NCBI RefSeq assembly: GCF_030297015.1
Contig: NZ_AP028056.1
Location: 1,498,939-1,562,938 of the forward strand
DNA: 64,000 bases
Direction of reading: 5' to 3'
Source of the DNA: Brooklawnia propionicigenes
Lineage (GTDB): Bacteria; Actinomycetota; Actinomycetes; Propionibacteriales; Propionibacteriaceae
The notes beneath the pieces are model-generated. The model was not told the origin of the DNA. It worked only from the letters and a program-made list of their open reading frames with translations, and made no database searches. Below, in pieces: positions 26,082 to 34,847 of this stretch (within the stretch, counting starts at the first letter, position 1; every line of letters starts with the position of its first letter). The translations under genes were made by a program, and so were the position numbers.

Positions 26082-26134
26082 ATTCTGATACCTTCGGAAC
26101 GTCGCGCCCCTTGTGGCTGGAAAGTGATGGCTCA

Positions 26135-26449
26135 ATGACTGACGCGTTCGTGCTCAACGACCTCAGGGTGCGTGCAGGAGCCACGCAACTCGTCCATGGG
26201 GTCTGCCTGTCGGTGGCTCCGGGCGAAGTGTGGCTCTGCTCGGGCATTCAGGCTCGGGCAAATCGCTCACAGCGGCTGCGGTCTGCGGCTCGTTGTCCCG
26301 GCTCTTGGACGCCACCGGCCACCTGACGATCGGAGGCAACCGCGTCGACGTCACCTCGACCAAGCGCCCCGCAGGCCACGTCGCTTGGGTCCAGCAGGAC
26401 AGCTCCAGTGCCCTCAATCCGCTGGCGCGAGTCGGTGACCAGCTGGGGG
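26135..26449 (+). pseudogene. ABC transporter ATPase (peptide/nickel type), frameshifted and 3'-truncated
   Basis: The N-terminus (MTDAFVLNDLRVRAGATQLV to SVAPGEV) reads in one frame. The Walker A segment LLGHSGSGKSLTAAAVCGS continues in the next, so one base is missing near 26229. Homology then runs through [20 protein letters not shown], the Q-loop region, and stops at about 26449. The signature motif, Walker B and the rest are gone. It is an OppD/NikD-type ATPase remnant. The Zur-like box just upstream suggests the lost transporter took up zinc or a metal chelate. The end abuts the L33 gene. Confidence 0.8.
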
Positions 26450-26599
26450 TCCCTGACGCCTGGCCTTCGGGTCGTACTTGCGCAGCACCAGCCGGTCGGG
26501 GTCATTGCGTCGGTTCTTCATGGTCACATAGGTGTAACCGGTGCCCGCCGTCGAGCGCAGTTTGACGATTCGACGAATCTGTTGGCTCTTCTTTGCCAC
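26414..26599 (-). CDS. rpmG: 50S ribosomal protein L33, cysteine-free form, altered C-terminus
   Basis: A 61-residue L33. Residues 1-48 match the family ([30 protein letters not shown]), and all zinc-binding Cys are absent (C-minus paralogue). The usual end, about eight residues after KYDP-x-x-RR, is replaced by [13 protein letters not shown], read from the antisense of the ABC remnant. The GTG start overlaps the L28 stop by 1 nt. It replaces zinc-containing L33 under zinc limitation in other actinobacteria; whether this altered tail is tolerated is unknown. Confidence 0.88.
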   Translation of the reverse strand: MAKKSQQIRRIVKLRSTAGTGYTYVTMKNRRNDPDRLVLRKYDPKARRQGPPAGHRLAPAD

Positions 26600-26835
26600 T
26601 AGATCCGCTCCCCGCGTGCCAGCAGATCGGCCACTACCGCGTCGATACCGCGTTGATCAATGGTGTGGATACCCCGGGCACTCACCCGAAGCGTGACATG
26701 ACGGCTCAGTGGCGGGACCCAGTAACGCTTGTTCTGGACGTTGACGTTCCACCGTCGCCTCGTCCGGCGGTGGGAGTGGGAAACGGAGTTGCCGAACGAC
26801 GGCGTCGCTCCCGTGACCTGGCAATTTCGAGACAT
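26599..26835 (-). CDS. rpmB: 50S ribosomal protein L28, zinc-independent form
   Basis: A 78-residue L28 starting [20 protein letters not shown] and continuing with [12 protein letters not shown]. Only one of the Cys of the zinc form remains, so this is the C-minus type. GAGGA lies upstream of ATG 26835, and the Zur-like palindrome is 18 nt further. It is co-transcribed with rpmG. Such copies free zinc from ribosomes during starvation. Confidence 0.93.
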   Translation of the reverse strand: MSRNCQVTGATPSFGNSVSHSHRRTRRRWNVNVQNKRYWVPPLSRHVTLRVSARGIHTIDQRGIDAVVADLLARGERI

Positions 26836-26852
26836 GGCTTCCTCGTGCATAG

Positions 26853-26871
26853 AATGATAATCGTTATCATT
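26853..26871. promoter_or_regulatory. Zur box (AATGATAATCGTTATCATT)
   Basis: A perfect palindrome with 8-bp arms and a TCG centre, between divergent rpmB-rpmG and rpmE2. It is a textbook Zur operator shape, placed to repress both directions when zinc is sufficient. Confidence 0.88.
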
Positions 26872-26892
26872 CATTCTAAGAGGAGGACAGCT

Positions 26893-27357
26893 GTGAAGCA
26901 AAACACCCATCCCGCCTACGGACCGGTCGTGTTCCGGGATCGGTCGGCGAACACGATGTTCTTGACCCGCTCCACGATTGTCGTTCGGCTCGGTGCCGAG
27001 CACCCGCGGGTCGAGTGGGAGGATGGCGTCTCCTACCCCGTCGTCGATGTCGAAGTCTCCAGCGCCAGCCACCCCTTCAGGACGGGACGCGGCCGGGTGG
27101 TCGACACCGAGGGTCGCGTCGCGAGGTTCAACCGTCGCTACGGTCATGCCACCCCCGGAACCAGGGGGAAGCGAAAGTGGCTTCGACGGTCTGCGCCGGC
27201 TGAGCCAACCCAAGACACCGGTCGTCCTGATCAGCGGCATCGACGAGGTCGCCATGATGGCTGCATCTCTTTCAGTGCAGCTCGGTCTGCCTGGTGCCGT
27301 GGCCGTGCGTCACACCATAGATTCCGAGAACGGCATGCTGATTCGCACGGTCAGTGA
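26893..27357 (+). CDS. rpmE2: 50S ribosomal protein L31 type B with abnormal C-terminal run-on
   Basis: The first 84 or so residues are a type B L31 lacking the CxxC zinc motif ([47 protein letters not shown]). The family normally stops there. Here the frame stays open for about 70 more residues of low-quality sequence, to 27357, running across the next gene in another frame. The GTG start has AGGAGG 6 nt upstream, right after the Zur box. Either the stop was lost by mutation or there is a sequencing frame error. Confidence 0.85.
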   Translation: MKQNTHPAYGPVVFRDRSANTMFLTRSTIVVRLGAEHPRVEWEDGVSYPVVDVEVSSASHPFRTGRGRVVDTEGRVARFNRRYGHATPGTRGKRKWLRRSAPAEPTQDTGRPDQRHRRGRHDGCISFSAARSAWCRGRASHHRFRERHADSHGQ

Positions 27358-28297
27358 TCTCACCGGTGTCCTCGAATGCGAGCAGATCAACCTGGATCAT
27401 GCGTGCGTGTCGTGCGCTATTCGAGAAGACATCGTGCCGACCCTCGAACGGCTGGCCGCGACGCAGCGCTGGAGCGGGATCATCGCCTGCTTACCGGCGA
27501 CCGCCGAGGCCGTCCAGGTATGCCGGATCTTGGGATGGGCACCCGGCAACGCTCCGCACATCCGCATCGCGGCTGTTCTCACCGCACTCGAAGGCAGCAC
27601 GGTTGCCGAGGACCTGCTCGGCGAGGATCTCCTGGATGAGCGCGGCCTCGCAACGGGCGAGGACGACCGGCGCGGAGTCGCGGAAGTGGCGTGTGCGATG
27701 GTCGAGTACGCCGACCTGCTGTGTCTGACTGAGCCGCCCCGCGCCGAGGAGACCGCCCTGATAAGGGCACTTGCCCGACCCAAGGTTCCGCTGATCAACG
27801 ATCTTTCGCTGCTGGATGCTTCGATCCTCACCCCGGGAATCCACCGTCATCCTGCCACCGAAGCCTGGGTCAGTGAGACCCGAACAGCCGACCTTCCGCC
27901 GCTCGCCGGTGACGCGGTCTGGCGCCTCGATCTGCGCTCGGATCGACCCTTTCATCCGGAACGGTTCAGCGATGAGCTCGCCACCTTGGGCAGCGGTCCC
28001 CGGCGCTCACGTGGATGCTTCTGGTTGCCCACCCGGCCCCATGACGTCTGCGCCTGGGACGGCGCAGGTGGCCAGGCGAGTGTCGGTCGCACGCGCCAGT
28101 GGGAACTCGGTCAACGCCCGTTCACCCGCATCGTCGTCACCGGGATTGACGATGCTGACGACGAGCGCACGGCCATCGAGGCAGCATTCGCCCGCAGCCT
28201 GCTCACCGACCAGGAAATGGCCACCCGAGGCTGGATCTGGAACGAGGGCTGGGATGGTTTCGAGGCGTGGCTCGGCCCGATCGATCGAATCGCCTGA
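27146..28297 (+). CDS. CobW/G3E-like protein with degenerate P-loop (Mrf-like)
   Basis: A protein of up to 383 residues, with the start uncertain. The N-terminal strand [18 protein letters not shown] occupies the Walker A place but lacks the GxxxxGKS/T residues. The G3E metal motif appears as [10 protein letters not shown] (C87, C90). A CobW C-terminal-like domain follows, ending in [16 protein letters not shown]. Similar P-loop-less proteins sit with C-minus ribosomal genes in mycobacteria, where one (Mrf) recruits a hibernation factor in zinc starvation. That role here is inferred. It overlaps the run-on of L31. Confidence 0.78.
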   Translation: MPPPEPGGSESGFDGLRRLSQPKTPVVLISGIDEVAMMAASLSVQLGLPGAVAVRHTIDSENGMLIRTVSDLTGVLECEQINLDHACVSCAIREDIVPTLERLAATQRWSGIIACLPATAEAVQVCRILGWAPGNAPHIRIAAVLTALEGSTVAEDLLGEDLLDERGLATGEDDRRGVAEVACAMVEYADLLCLTEPPRAEETALIRALARPKVPLINDLSLLDASILTPGIHRHPATEAWVSETRTADLPPLAGDAVWRLDLRSDRPFHPERFSDELATLGSGPRRSRGCFWLPTRPHDVCAWDGAGGQASVGRTRQWELGQRPFTRIVVTGIDDADDERTAIEAAFARSLLTDQEMATRGWIWNEGWDGFEAWLGPIDRIA

Positions 28298-28370
28298 CCT
28301 GCGGGCCGTCCGCCAAGCGCGGACGCAGGCAGATCAACACCAACAGATACCGACACAGAAGGAAACAATC

Positions 28371-28493
28371 ATGAAGGTTCGCAATTCCCTCCGGTCGCTC
28401 AAGATGCAGCCCGGATCACAGATCGTCCGCCGTCGTGGCCGAGTATTCGTCATCAACAAGCGCAATCCCCGTCTCAAGGCCCGACAGGGGTGA
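28371..28493 (+). CDS. rpmJ: 50S ribosomal protein L36, cysteine-free form
   Basis: A 40-residue L36 ([19 protein letters not shown], then [21 protein letters not shown], shortened here at the joint). The CxxC...C..H zinc site is absent and the C-terminal extension typical of the YkgO type is present. AAGGAA lies upstream of ATG 28371. It follows the CobW-like gene by 73 nt and completes the zinc-independent set in this locus. Confidence 0.92.
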   Translation: MKVRNSLRSLKMQPGSQIVRRRGRVFVINKRNPRLKARQG

Positions 28494-28646
28494 GCTTTCG
28501 CCTCGTGGAGCATCGTGCTTCGTGAGCCAGCACGCACGCCGACGGCGGCAGAGAGCACGCGACCCGTGGTGTTGTGTGCAACCGCGCCCGACCATAGAGT
28601 CCACCTCATCCGACAAACGGTCAAGGATCGACCTGGAGGGCTCCCG

Positions 28647-29837
28647 ATGAAGATCGAACGCGTCGACACCTACGTCCTCAAGACACCGCTGGGACGAGCC
28701 CGCTTCTACTCATCGCAGGCCGAGTTCCCGGAGCGCAACTCGCTACTCGTCCGGCTGACAAGCAGCGACGGACTGGTGGGCTGGGGCGAGGGCGGGCAAT
28801 ACGGACCGGCCGAACCCGTGAAGGCTTGCATCGACGCCGTGCTGGGCCCGCAGCTCATCGCGATGCACGAGGTGGCTCCGGCCACAGCGTGGGAGACCCT
28901 CTACGGCCGCACTCGCGACTTCGGGCAGAAGGGCAGCTACATCGAGGCCCTCAGCGCAATCGACATCGCCCTGTGGGATCTGCTCGGCAAGCAGTACAAC
29001 GCTCCGGTGTCGTCCCTGCTCGGCGGCAGATTCCGGGAGGGGGTGCGCGCCTATGGCACCGGCGCCTATTACTCCACAGTGGACTTCGAGCCGCAACGCG
29101 ATCTCGCAGCGCTCGAAGCTCTGGTGCGTGGCTACGCAACCGAGGGTTTCGGCATGCTGAAGATGAAGCTCGGTCTGCTGCCGGTCCGCGAGGATGCCCT
29201 CCGGGTAGAACGCGTTCGCGAGGTGCTGGGCGATGACTTCGTGCTGTTCGCCGACGCGAATCACGCGTACAACTCCGCGACGGCCATTCAGATGGGACGA
29301 GTGCTGGAGGCTGCGGATTTCAGCTTCTTCGAGGAGCCGGTTCCGCCGGAGGATCGGGAAGGCTACGCTCGGGTGCGCGCGCGGGTGGACGTTCCCATCG
29401 CCCGCGGTGAAGCCGAGTACACGCGCTACGGCTTCCGCGATTTCATCGCGGCCGGCTGCGCTGATATCTTGCAGCCCGATGTCTGCGTCTGCGGCGGGAT
29501 CTCCGAGATCCGGCAGATCCAGGCGCTCGCCTCCGCGCACAACCTCCGCCTCATCCCGCACGTCTGGGGATCCGGGGTGGCGCTGGCGGCTGCGTTACAG
29601 GTCTGCGCGGCGCTGCCCCTGGCGCCCTACACTCACCGCGCCGTGCCTGCCCAGAACGAGCCGGTGATCGAATTCGACCGCTCACGCAACCCACTGCGAG
29701 ACGAACTCCTCACGTCTGGCTTCGTTCTTCGCGAGGGCTACCTCGACGTGCCGGCCGGGCCGGGTCTCGGAGTAGAGGTCGACATGGAGGTGGTGGCGAG
29801 GTATGCGGTCGCCTCTGCCTCCCTCGGAAGGAAGTGA
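28647..29837 (+). CDS. Mandelate racemase/muconate lactonizing family enzyme (enolase superfamily)
   Basis: A 396-residue enolase-superfamily protein. The capping domain is N-terminal (MKIERVDTYVLKTPLGRARF). The barrel carries the Lys in MLKMKLG, the metal ligands in LFADANHAYN (Asp), FFEEPVPPED (Glu) and ARGEAEY (Glu), and the His in RLIPHVWGSG. These fit the mandelate racemase subgroup acting on sugar acids (galactarate/galactarolactone type). A ribosome site TGGAGG precedes ATG 28647. It is monocistronic and plausibly linked to the sugar-acid cluster at the left. The substrate is not determined. Confidence 0.88.
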   Translation: MKIERVDTYVLKTPLGRARFYSSQAEFPERNSLLVRLTSSDGLVGWGEGGQYGPAEPVKACIDAVLGPQLIAMHEVAPATAWETLYGRTRDFGQKGSYIEALSAIDIALWDLLGKQYNAPVSSLLGGRFREGVRAYGTGAYYSTVDFEPQRDLAALEALVRGYATEGFGMLKMKLGLLPVREDALRVERVREVLGDDFVLFADANHAYNSATAIQMGRVLEAADFSFFEEPVPPEDREGYARVRARVDVPIARGEAEYTRYGFRDFIAAGCADILQPDVCVCGGISEIRQIQALASAHNLRLIPHVWGSGVALAAALQVCAALPLAPYTHRAVPAQNEPVIEFDRSRNPLRDELLTSGFVLREGYLDVPAGPGLGVEVDMEVVARYAVASASLGRK

Positions 29838-29926
29838 CAATCACGCGCGGAAGTGGCATGGTCTGCTGATCGTCTGCGGCATCGTACTCCGAACGAGTTA
29901 GTCCTTGTCGGAGCCACATTTGTAGG

Positions 29927-30000
29927 TGGGCCTAACTGGACTTGAACCAGTGACCTCTTCCTTATCAGGGAAGCGCTCTAACCGACTGAGCTATAGGCCC
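29927..30000 (-). tRNA. tRNA-Ile (anticodon GAT)
   Basis: Read leftwards from 30000, the 74-nt sequence folds into a full cloverleaf. The acceptor stem is GGGCCTA/TAGGCCC. The D arm is AGCTCAGTCGGTTAGAGC. The anticodon stem-loop is CTTCCCTGATAAGGAAG with GAT in the loop. The T arm is CTGGTTCAAGTCCAG. CCA is not encoded. Confidence 0.96.
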
Positions 30001-30096
30001 GCACCGATGCTTCATTGATCAGCACCGAGCGATCACACTACCGCATACTGCTTTGCGGACTCAACTCGGGTCGTGTCGATACCTGCCCGGGGCTCC

Positions 30097-30816
30097 TCAA
30101 GAGCCGAGGTATCGCAGAAACCTCTCGGGCGCCTCGAGAAACAGGCGCCAGCTTTGCGTCAACTCGAGTTCGTCGTAGCGGCGGCGCCGCAGCCCCCATT
30201 CGCCGGCTTCATATAAGCAAGCCTCAGGAAGCGAAGCAAAGATGGGGGAGTGCGTCGAGATGACCACCTGCGAACCGTCGTGGACCAGATCGGTGACCAC
30301 AGAGAGGAAGGTGAGGCTGCTGTTGAACGAAAGTGCGGATTCGGCCTCGTCAAACACCCACAGCCCGCGGATACCTGAACGCGAGACAACAAACTCGAGG
30401 AAAGACTCGCCATGGCTCTGAAAGTTGTGGCGTCCGGACTGTCCGACAGAGTCGAGATAGGCAAAATGGCTATGCATGGTCTCTGCTCGCAAGAAAACGC
30501 CCTTCTTCGAGCCGCCTGCGCCGCGGGTGAGCTGCAAATGCTCCGCCAATGTGGATTCGGTTCGTTGCGTATGGTGAAGCGCGTTCTGGGTTCCTCCTTC
30601 AGCATTGAGCCCGAATGCCTGTGCGAGAGCCTCGACGATCGTCGACTTTCCGGTACCGTTCTCGCCGACGAAGACCGTCAATCGGGACAGATCGAGGCCC
30701 TCGTCGAGTATCTGGCGCACCGCTGGAATCGTAGCCGGCCAAACGTCCTTCGAAAGCGGGGCGAGGCGGTGCTCCTCAATTCTGCGAACTGGCAGAGAGC
30801 TGAAGAGTTCGTCCAT
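30097..30816 (-). CDS. Orphan AAA/ABC-type ATPase (COG3910-like)
   Basis: A 239-residue P-loop ATPase. Walker A is GENGTGKSTIVEALAQAFG, a central coil-poor insert follows, Walker B is GLWVFDEAESALS, and the His switch is in VVISTHSPIFASLPEA. This architecture is of single-domain, SMC-like predicted ATPases. No partner nuclease or membrane gene sits beside it. The region between it and tRNA-Ile holds nothing. Its role is unknown; some relatives occur near defence genes, but there is no sign of that here. Confidence 0.8.
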   Translation of the reverse strand: MDELFSSLPVRRIEEHRLAPLSKDVWPATIPAVRQILDEGLDLSRLTVFVGENGTGKSTIVEALAQAFGLNAEGGTQNALHHTQRTESTLAEHLQLTRGAGGSKKGVFLRAETMHSHFAYLDSVGQSGRHNFQSHGESFLEFVVSRSGIRGLWVFDEAESALSFNSSLTFLSVVTDLVHDGSQVVISTHSPIFASLPEACLYEAGEWGLRRRRYDELELTQSWRLFLEAPERFLRYLGS

Positions 30817-30940
30817 GCATGAAAGCTATCAACGACGCTGGCGAATCCGGTGAGGGAAGACGCGCCCATCACTGGAGTTCTCCCTGAACCGTGCTGAGAC
30901 GGCTTGTGTGCTCCTGCGTGCTCGCGTCAGGCTTGAGCCC

Positions 30941-31327
30941 ATGACGAACTATTCCGCTCCTCCGGCCGCCGGCTCTGGCGAGTCCCGCACCGCGGCCATG
31001 CTTGCCCACCTCGCAGGACCGATCGCCGCCGCGGTCTCGGCGGGATGGCTGTCGATCGTCGGGCCGTTGGTCGTCTGGCTGCTCTACAAAGACAAGGACC
31101 CCTTCGTCCGGCACCAGTCGGCCGACGCGTTCAACTTCCAGGTGACCATGTGGCTGGTCTCGGTCGTCGGTGGGCTGCTGTGCCTCACCATCATCTTGAT
31201 TCCACTCGGCCTGGTGATGATCATCGTCGGCGTCCTCGCGTCCATCATCTTCGGCATCATCGCTGCGGTTCAGGCGTCGAAGGGGCAGCCGTACCGCTAT
31301 CCGTGGAAGCTCAACCTGCTGAACTGA
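30941..31327 (+). CDS. DUF4870 (Tic20-like) membrane protein
   Basis: A 128-residue membrane protein. The N-terminal helix region is AAMLAHLAGPIAAAVSAGW. The conserved polar loop KDKDPFVRHQSADAFNFQ follows, then two or three helices (LLCLTIILIPLGLVMIIVGV). This is the DUF4870 pattern. ATG 30941 is preferred to an earlier in-frame start because it gives the family N-terminus. A strong hairpin follows its stop. Confidence 0.88.
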   Translation: MTNYSAPPAAGSGESRTAAMLAHLAGPIAAAVSAGWLSIVGPLVVWLLYKDKDPFVRHQSADAFNFQVTMWLVSVVGGLLCLTIILIPLGLVMIIVGVLASIIFGIIAAVQASKGQPYRYPWKLNLLN

Positions 31328-31349
31328 TCCACCCACGAGCACCGCAGAA

Positions 31350-31393
31350 GGGGTGATTCGCGACCAACAATCCCGGTCGCGAATCACCCCTTT
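31350..31393. terminator. Bidirectional terminator, perfect 16-bp stem
   Basis: GGGGTGATTCGCGACC and its exact complement are separated by a 9-nt loop and followed by TTT. It lies between the convergent DUF4870 and DUF3566 genes, 23 and 20 nt from their ends. It ends both transcripts, including the gyrB-gyrA-DUF3566 operon. Confidence 0.88.
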
Positions 31394-31412
31394 GCTGTTG
31401 CTGCAGAAGCTA

Positions 31413-32033
31413 TCAGTCCTCGGCCAGCGTGACGTCCAGCCCGCCCAGCACCGAGCTGGACAGGTTGTACAAGAACGCCCCCAGGGTCGCCAGCGCCGTC
31501 AGCAGGATCACGTTGATGCCCGAGACGATGGCGGTGAAGCCCAGCACACGCCAGCGGTCGATGAACGAGTCCACCTGCACCGTGCCCGAACCGTCCGGGT
31601 TGCCCAGCAAGGAGTTCAGGGTCTCCTGCAAGGTGTCCAGCGCGCCGGAGGCCTCGATGACCGACCAGAGCAGCGCCACCGCGACGAACAAGATGATGGC
31701 CGCGGCCACCGAGAACATCAGTGCCGTCTTCATCACCGACCACGGGTCGAGCTTGGCAATCCGCAGTCTGGCCTTACGAGCCGGACGAACCGCTCCGCTG
31801 CTGGTCGTCTTCACCCGCCCCGTGCGATCCCGCACCGGACCGGCGGCAGCCTTCGCCGCCTGTTCGGCCCTGGCCAACTCGGCGTCCATCACCTCGGGGG
31901 TGATCTTCGGGTTCACGCGAGTCTCGTCGCTCGCGCTCGGGGCCGCCGGCGCATCCGGCTTCGGAGTCACGACAGTGGCATCAGTGTCCAGGGTCCTCGG
32001 AATGGCCGTAGTGACCTGATTGTCTTCACTCAT
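31413..32033 (-). CDS. DUF3566 membrane protein downstream of gyrA
   Basis: A 206-residue protein. A disordered, Pro/Ala-rich N-terminus of about 95 residues precedes [20 protein letters not shown], the DUF3566 start, and two membrane helices ([38 protein letters not shown]). This family almost always follows gyrA in actinobacteria. It overlaps the gyrA end by 8 nt. Function is unknown. Confidence 0.9.
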   Translation of the reverse strand: MSEDNQVTTAIPRTLDTDATVVTPKPDAPAAPSASDETRVNPKITPEVMDAELARAEQAAKAAAGPVRDRTGRVKTTSSGAVRPARKARLRIAKLDPWSVMKTALMFSVAAAIILFVAVALLWSVIEASGALDTLQETLNSLLGNPDGSGTVQVDSFIDRWRVLGFTAIVSGINVILLTALATLGAFLYNLSSSVLGGLDVTLAED

Positions 32034-34830
32034 CGGCTGCCTCCTGATCGGCGTCTATGTCCCGTCCAAGACTAACGTCATCCGGCGCGCCCGCATCGTG
32101 CGACTCCTGCGAGCCGTCCTCGAACTCGTCACCGGCCGCTGCGTCGACGGTCTCGGCCGGCACCTGGTCGTCCCCATTACCACCTGCCTCGGCATCGGTC
32201 GTCTCCTCGGCCGAATCCGCACGGTCGGAGTTCACGGTGACCGCAACTACCTGATCATCGGCGCGCAGCCCCACGAACTTGACGCCCATGGTGTCGCGTC
32301 CGGTCGGGGTGACATCAGCCACCGAACTGCGGATCACCTGCCCCGATGCCTTGAACGAGATGATCTCATCGTCCTCGCTGACCACCAGCGCCGCGACCAG
32401 GCCACCCCGGTCGTCCTTCATTCGCATCGCCCGCACACCCAGGCCACCGCGGTTCTGCAGCCGGAAGTCGGACACCGCGGTCCGCTTGGCGTAGCCCTCG
32501 TCGGTCATCGTGAAGACGTATTGCGAATCCTCGTCGGTCTCGGCCGGAATGATCGCCATCGACAGCAACTCATCGCCCTTGCGGAAACGCATCCCGGTAA
32601 CCCCGGAGGTGGTGCGTCCCATCGGCCGGATCTGCTCATCGTCCGCGGTGAAGCGGATGCCCTGGCCCTTGCGGCTGAGCAGCAGGATGTCGTCATTGCT
32701 GTTGACCAGTTCGGCACCGATCAGCTCATCGTCGGGGTCGCGGAAGTTGACCGCTATCAGACCGGCCTGGCGCGGAGAATCGTATGCCGACAAGGCCGTT
32801 TTCTTGATCAGGCCCTTACGGGTGGCGAGCACCAGGTAATCGGCATCCTGGTAGCTGCGCAGCACGATGCCACGCGCGATCCGCTCGTCCGGCAGGAAAC
32901 TCAACAGGCCCGCCACATGGCCGCCCTTGGCGTCGCGGCCACCCTCGGGTACCTGCCAGGCCTTGATCCGGTAGGCACGGCCCATGGTCGTGATGAAGAC
33001 CAGCCAGTCGTGGCTCATCGCAGTCAGGACCGCGTCCACCTGGTCCTCGGTGCGCAGCGATGCCCCGCGAACCCCCTTGCCACCTCGCTTCTGGAGGCGG
33101 TACTGATCGATCCGGGTGCGTTTGATGTAGCCGCCGCGGGTGAGCGTGATGACGCATTCCTCATCGGGGATGAGGTCCTCGTCGCTCATGTCCCCGTCGG
33201 CCGAGATGATCTGCGTCCGCCGGTCGTCTCCGTACTTTTCCACAATCTCGCTGAGCTCTGTGGATACGATCTCGCGCTGGCGATGCTCCTTGGCGAGAAT
33301 GTCGAGCAGATCGGCGATGGCGCGTTCCAGCTCGGCGAGCCGGTCGATGATCTTCTGACGCTCCAGGGCGGCCAGCCGGCGCAGCTGCATGTCCAAGATC
33401 GCCTGAGCCTGCACCTCGTCGATGTCGAGCAGGCCCTGCAGGCCGATATTGGCGGCTTCCGAGTTCGGCGAGCGCCTGATCAGCGCGATGACCTCGTCCA
33501 GCATGTCGAGGGCCTTGACCAGGCCGCGGTAGATGTGCGCGGCCTTCTCGGCTTCGTCGAGCCGGTACTGGGTGCGCCGGCGGATGACCTCGAGCTGATG
33601 GGTTACCCATTCGGAGATGAACTGATCGAGCCGCAGGGTGCGCGGCACCTCGTCCACCAGGGCCAGCATGTTGCAGCCGAAGGTGTCCTGCAGCTGGGTG
33701 TGCTTGTAGAGGTTGTTCATCACCACGCGCGGCTGGGCGTCGCGCTTGAGGACGATGACCAGCCGCTGCCCGGTGCGAGCCGAGGAGTCGTCGCGAATGT
33801 CGGCGATACCGGTCAGGCGCCCGGAGTTCACCAGGTCGGCGATCTTCTGGGCCAGATTGTCCGGGTTGCACATGTACGGCAGTTCGGTGACCACCAGGGA
33901 CGTGCGTCCCTTGGCGTCCTCCTCGATGTTGATCACCGCGCGCATCGTCACCGAGCCACGCCCGGTGCGGTAGGCATCCTCGATGCCCTGACGCCCGACG
34001 ATCAGCGCACCAGTGGGGAAGTCCGGCCCCTTGATGCGGGCCATCGCGGCCGCCAGTAGCTCTTCGGGAGCCGCATCGGGATGGGCCAGCGACCATTGGA
34101 CGGCCTCGTTGACCTCGCGCAGGTTGTGCGTCGGAATGTTGGTGGCCATCCCGACGGCGATGCCGGACGACCCGTTGACCAGCAGGTTCGGGAACCGGGC
34201 CGGCAGCACGGTCGGTTCTTTCTCGCGACCGTCGTAGTTGTCCTGGAAATCGACGGTGTTCTCACCGATATCGCGGACCATCTCCATGGCCAGCGGCGCC
34301 ATCTTGCACTCGGTGTACCGCATGGCCGCTGCTGGGTCGTTGCCCGGCGAACCGAAGTTGCCCTGACCGGCCACCAGCCGTGCACGCATCACCCACGGCT
34401 GCGCCAAGCGCACCAAGGTGTCGTAAATCGCCGAGTCACCGTGCGGGTGGTACAGACCCATGACCTCGCCGACGACACGCGAGCACTTGTTCCAGCCGCG
34501 GTCGGGACGGTAACCACCGTCGTACATCGCGTAGATCACTCGGCGGTGCACCGGTTTGAGACCATCGCGCACATCGGGCAGCGCGCGCCCGACGATGACG
34601 CTCATCGCGTACTCGAGATAGGAGTTCTGCACCTCGGTCTGCAGGTCGATCTGCTCGATCAGGCCCTTGCGCGGTTCGGTGATCTTGCCGTCGGCCTGGG
34701 TCGCGGCATCTTCGGTGCTTGCCGGGTTGCCTCCGGTGCGGCCACCCTCGGCGTTGCCACCGAGGATGTCGTCGTCCAAGGAGTCGTTCGGCTCGTCGGG
34801 CCCGTTCGGGCCCTGTGGGGTCTCTGTCAT
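32026..34830 (-). CDS. gyrA: DNA gyrase subunit A
   Basis: A 934-residue GyrA. The winged-helix/tower part includes [19 protein letters not shown]. The resistance-determining region is [10 protein letters not shown], with Ser133 and Asp137 intact, so no classical quinolone-resistance change is visible. Catalytic Tyr172 is in [11 protein letters not shown]. The beta-pinwheel domain has the GyrA box variant QKRGGKG. It is longer than the usual 830-870 because of an N-terminal extension of about 50 residues and an acidic tail of about 65 residues rich in Asp/Glu. It follows gyrB by 17 nt. Confidence 0.98.
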   Translation of the reverse strand: MTETPQGPNGPDEPNDSLDDDILGGNAEGGRTGGNPASTEDAATQADGKITEPRKGLIEQIDLQTEVQNSYLEYAMSVIVGRALPDVRDGLKPVHRRVIYAMYDGGYRPDRGWNKCSRVVGEVMGLYHPHGDSAIYDTLVRLAQPWVMRARLVAGQGNFGSPGNDPAAAMRYTECKMAPLAMEMVRDIGENTVDFQDNYDGREKEPTVLPARFPNLLVNGSSGIAVGMATNIPTHNLREVNEAVQWSLAHPDAAPEELLAAAMARIKGPDFPTGALIVGRQGIEDAYRTGRGSVTMRAVINIEEDAKGRTSLVVTELPYMCNPDNLAQKIADLVNSGRLTGIADIRDDSSARTGQRLVIVLKRDAQPRVVMNNLYKHTQLQDTFGCNMLALVDEVPRTLRLDQFISEWVTHQLEVIRRRTQYRLDEAEKAAHIYRGLVKALDMLDEVIALIRRSPNSEAANIGLQGLLDIDEVQAQAILDMQLRRLAALERQKIIDRLAELERAIADLLDILAKEHRQREIVSTELSEIVEKYGDDRRTQIISADGDMSDEDLIPDEECVITLTRGGYIKRTRIDQYRLQKRGGKGVRGASLRTEDQVDAVLTAMSHDWLVFITTMGRAYRIKAWQVPEGGRDAKGGHVAGLLSFLPDERIARGIVLRSYQDADYLVLATRKGLIKKTALSAYDSPRQAGLIAVNFRDPDDELIGAELVNSNDDILLLSRKGQGIRFTADDEQIRPMGRTTSGVTGMRFRKGDELLSMAIIPAETDEDSQYVFTMTDEGYAKRTAVSDFRLQNRGGLGVRAMRMKDDRGGLVAALVVSEDDEIISFKASGQVIRSSVADVTPTGRDTMGVKFVGLRADDQVVAVTVNSDRADSAEETTDAEAGGNGDDQVPAETVDAAAGDEFEDGSQESHDAGAPDDVSLGRDIDADQEAADE

Positions 34831-34847
34831 CTACCTGTAATCCCTTG

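Noticed and set aside
29927-30816. Genomic island inserted at tRNA-Ile
   Set aside because: No integrase, no duplicated tRNA 3' end and no clear composition change were found.
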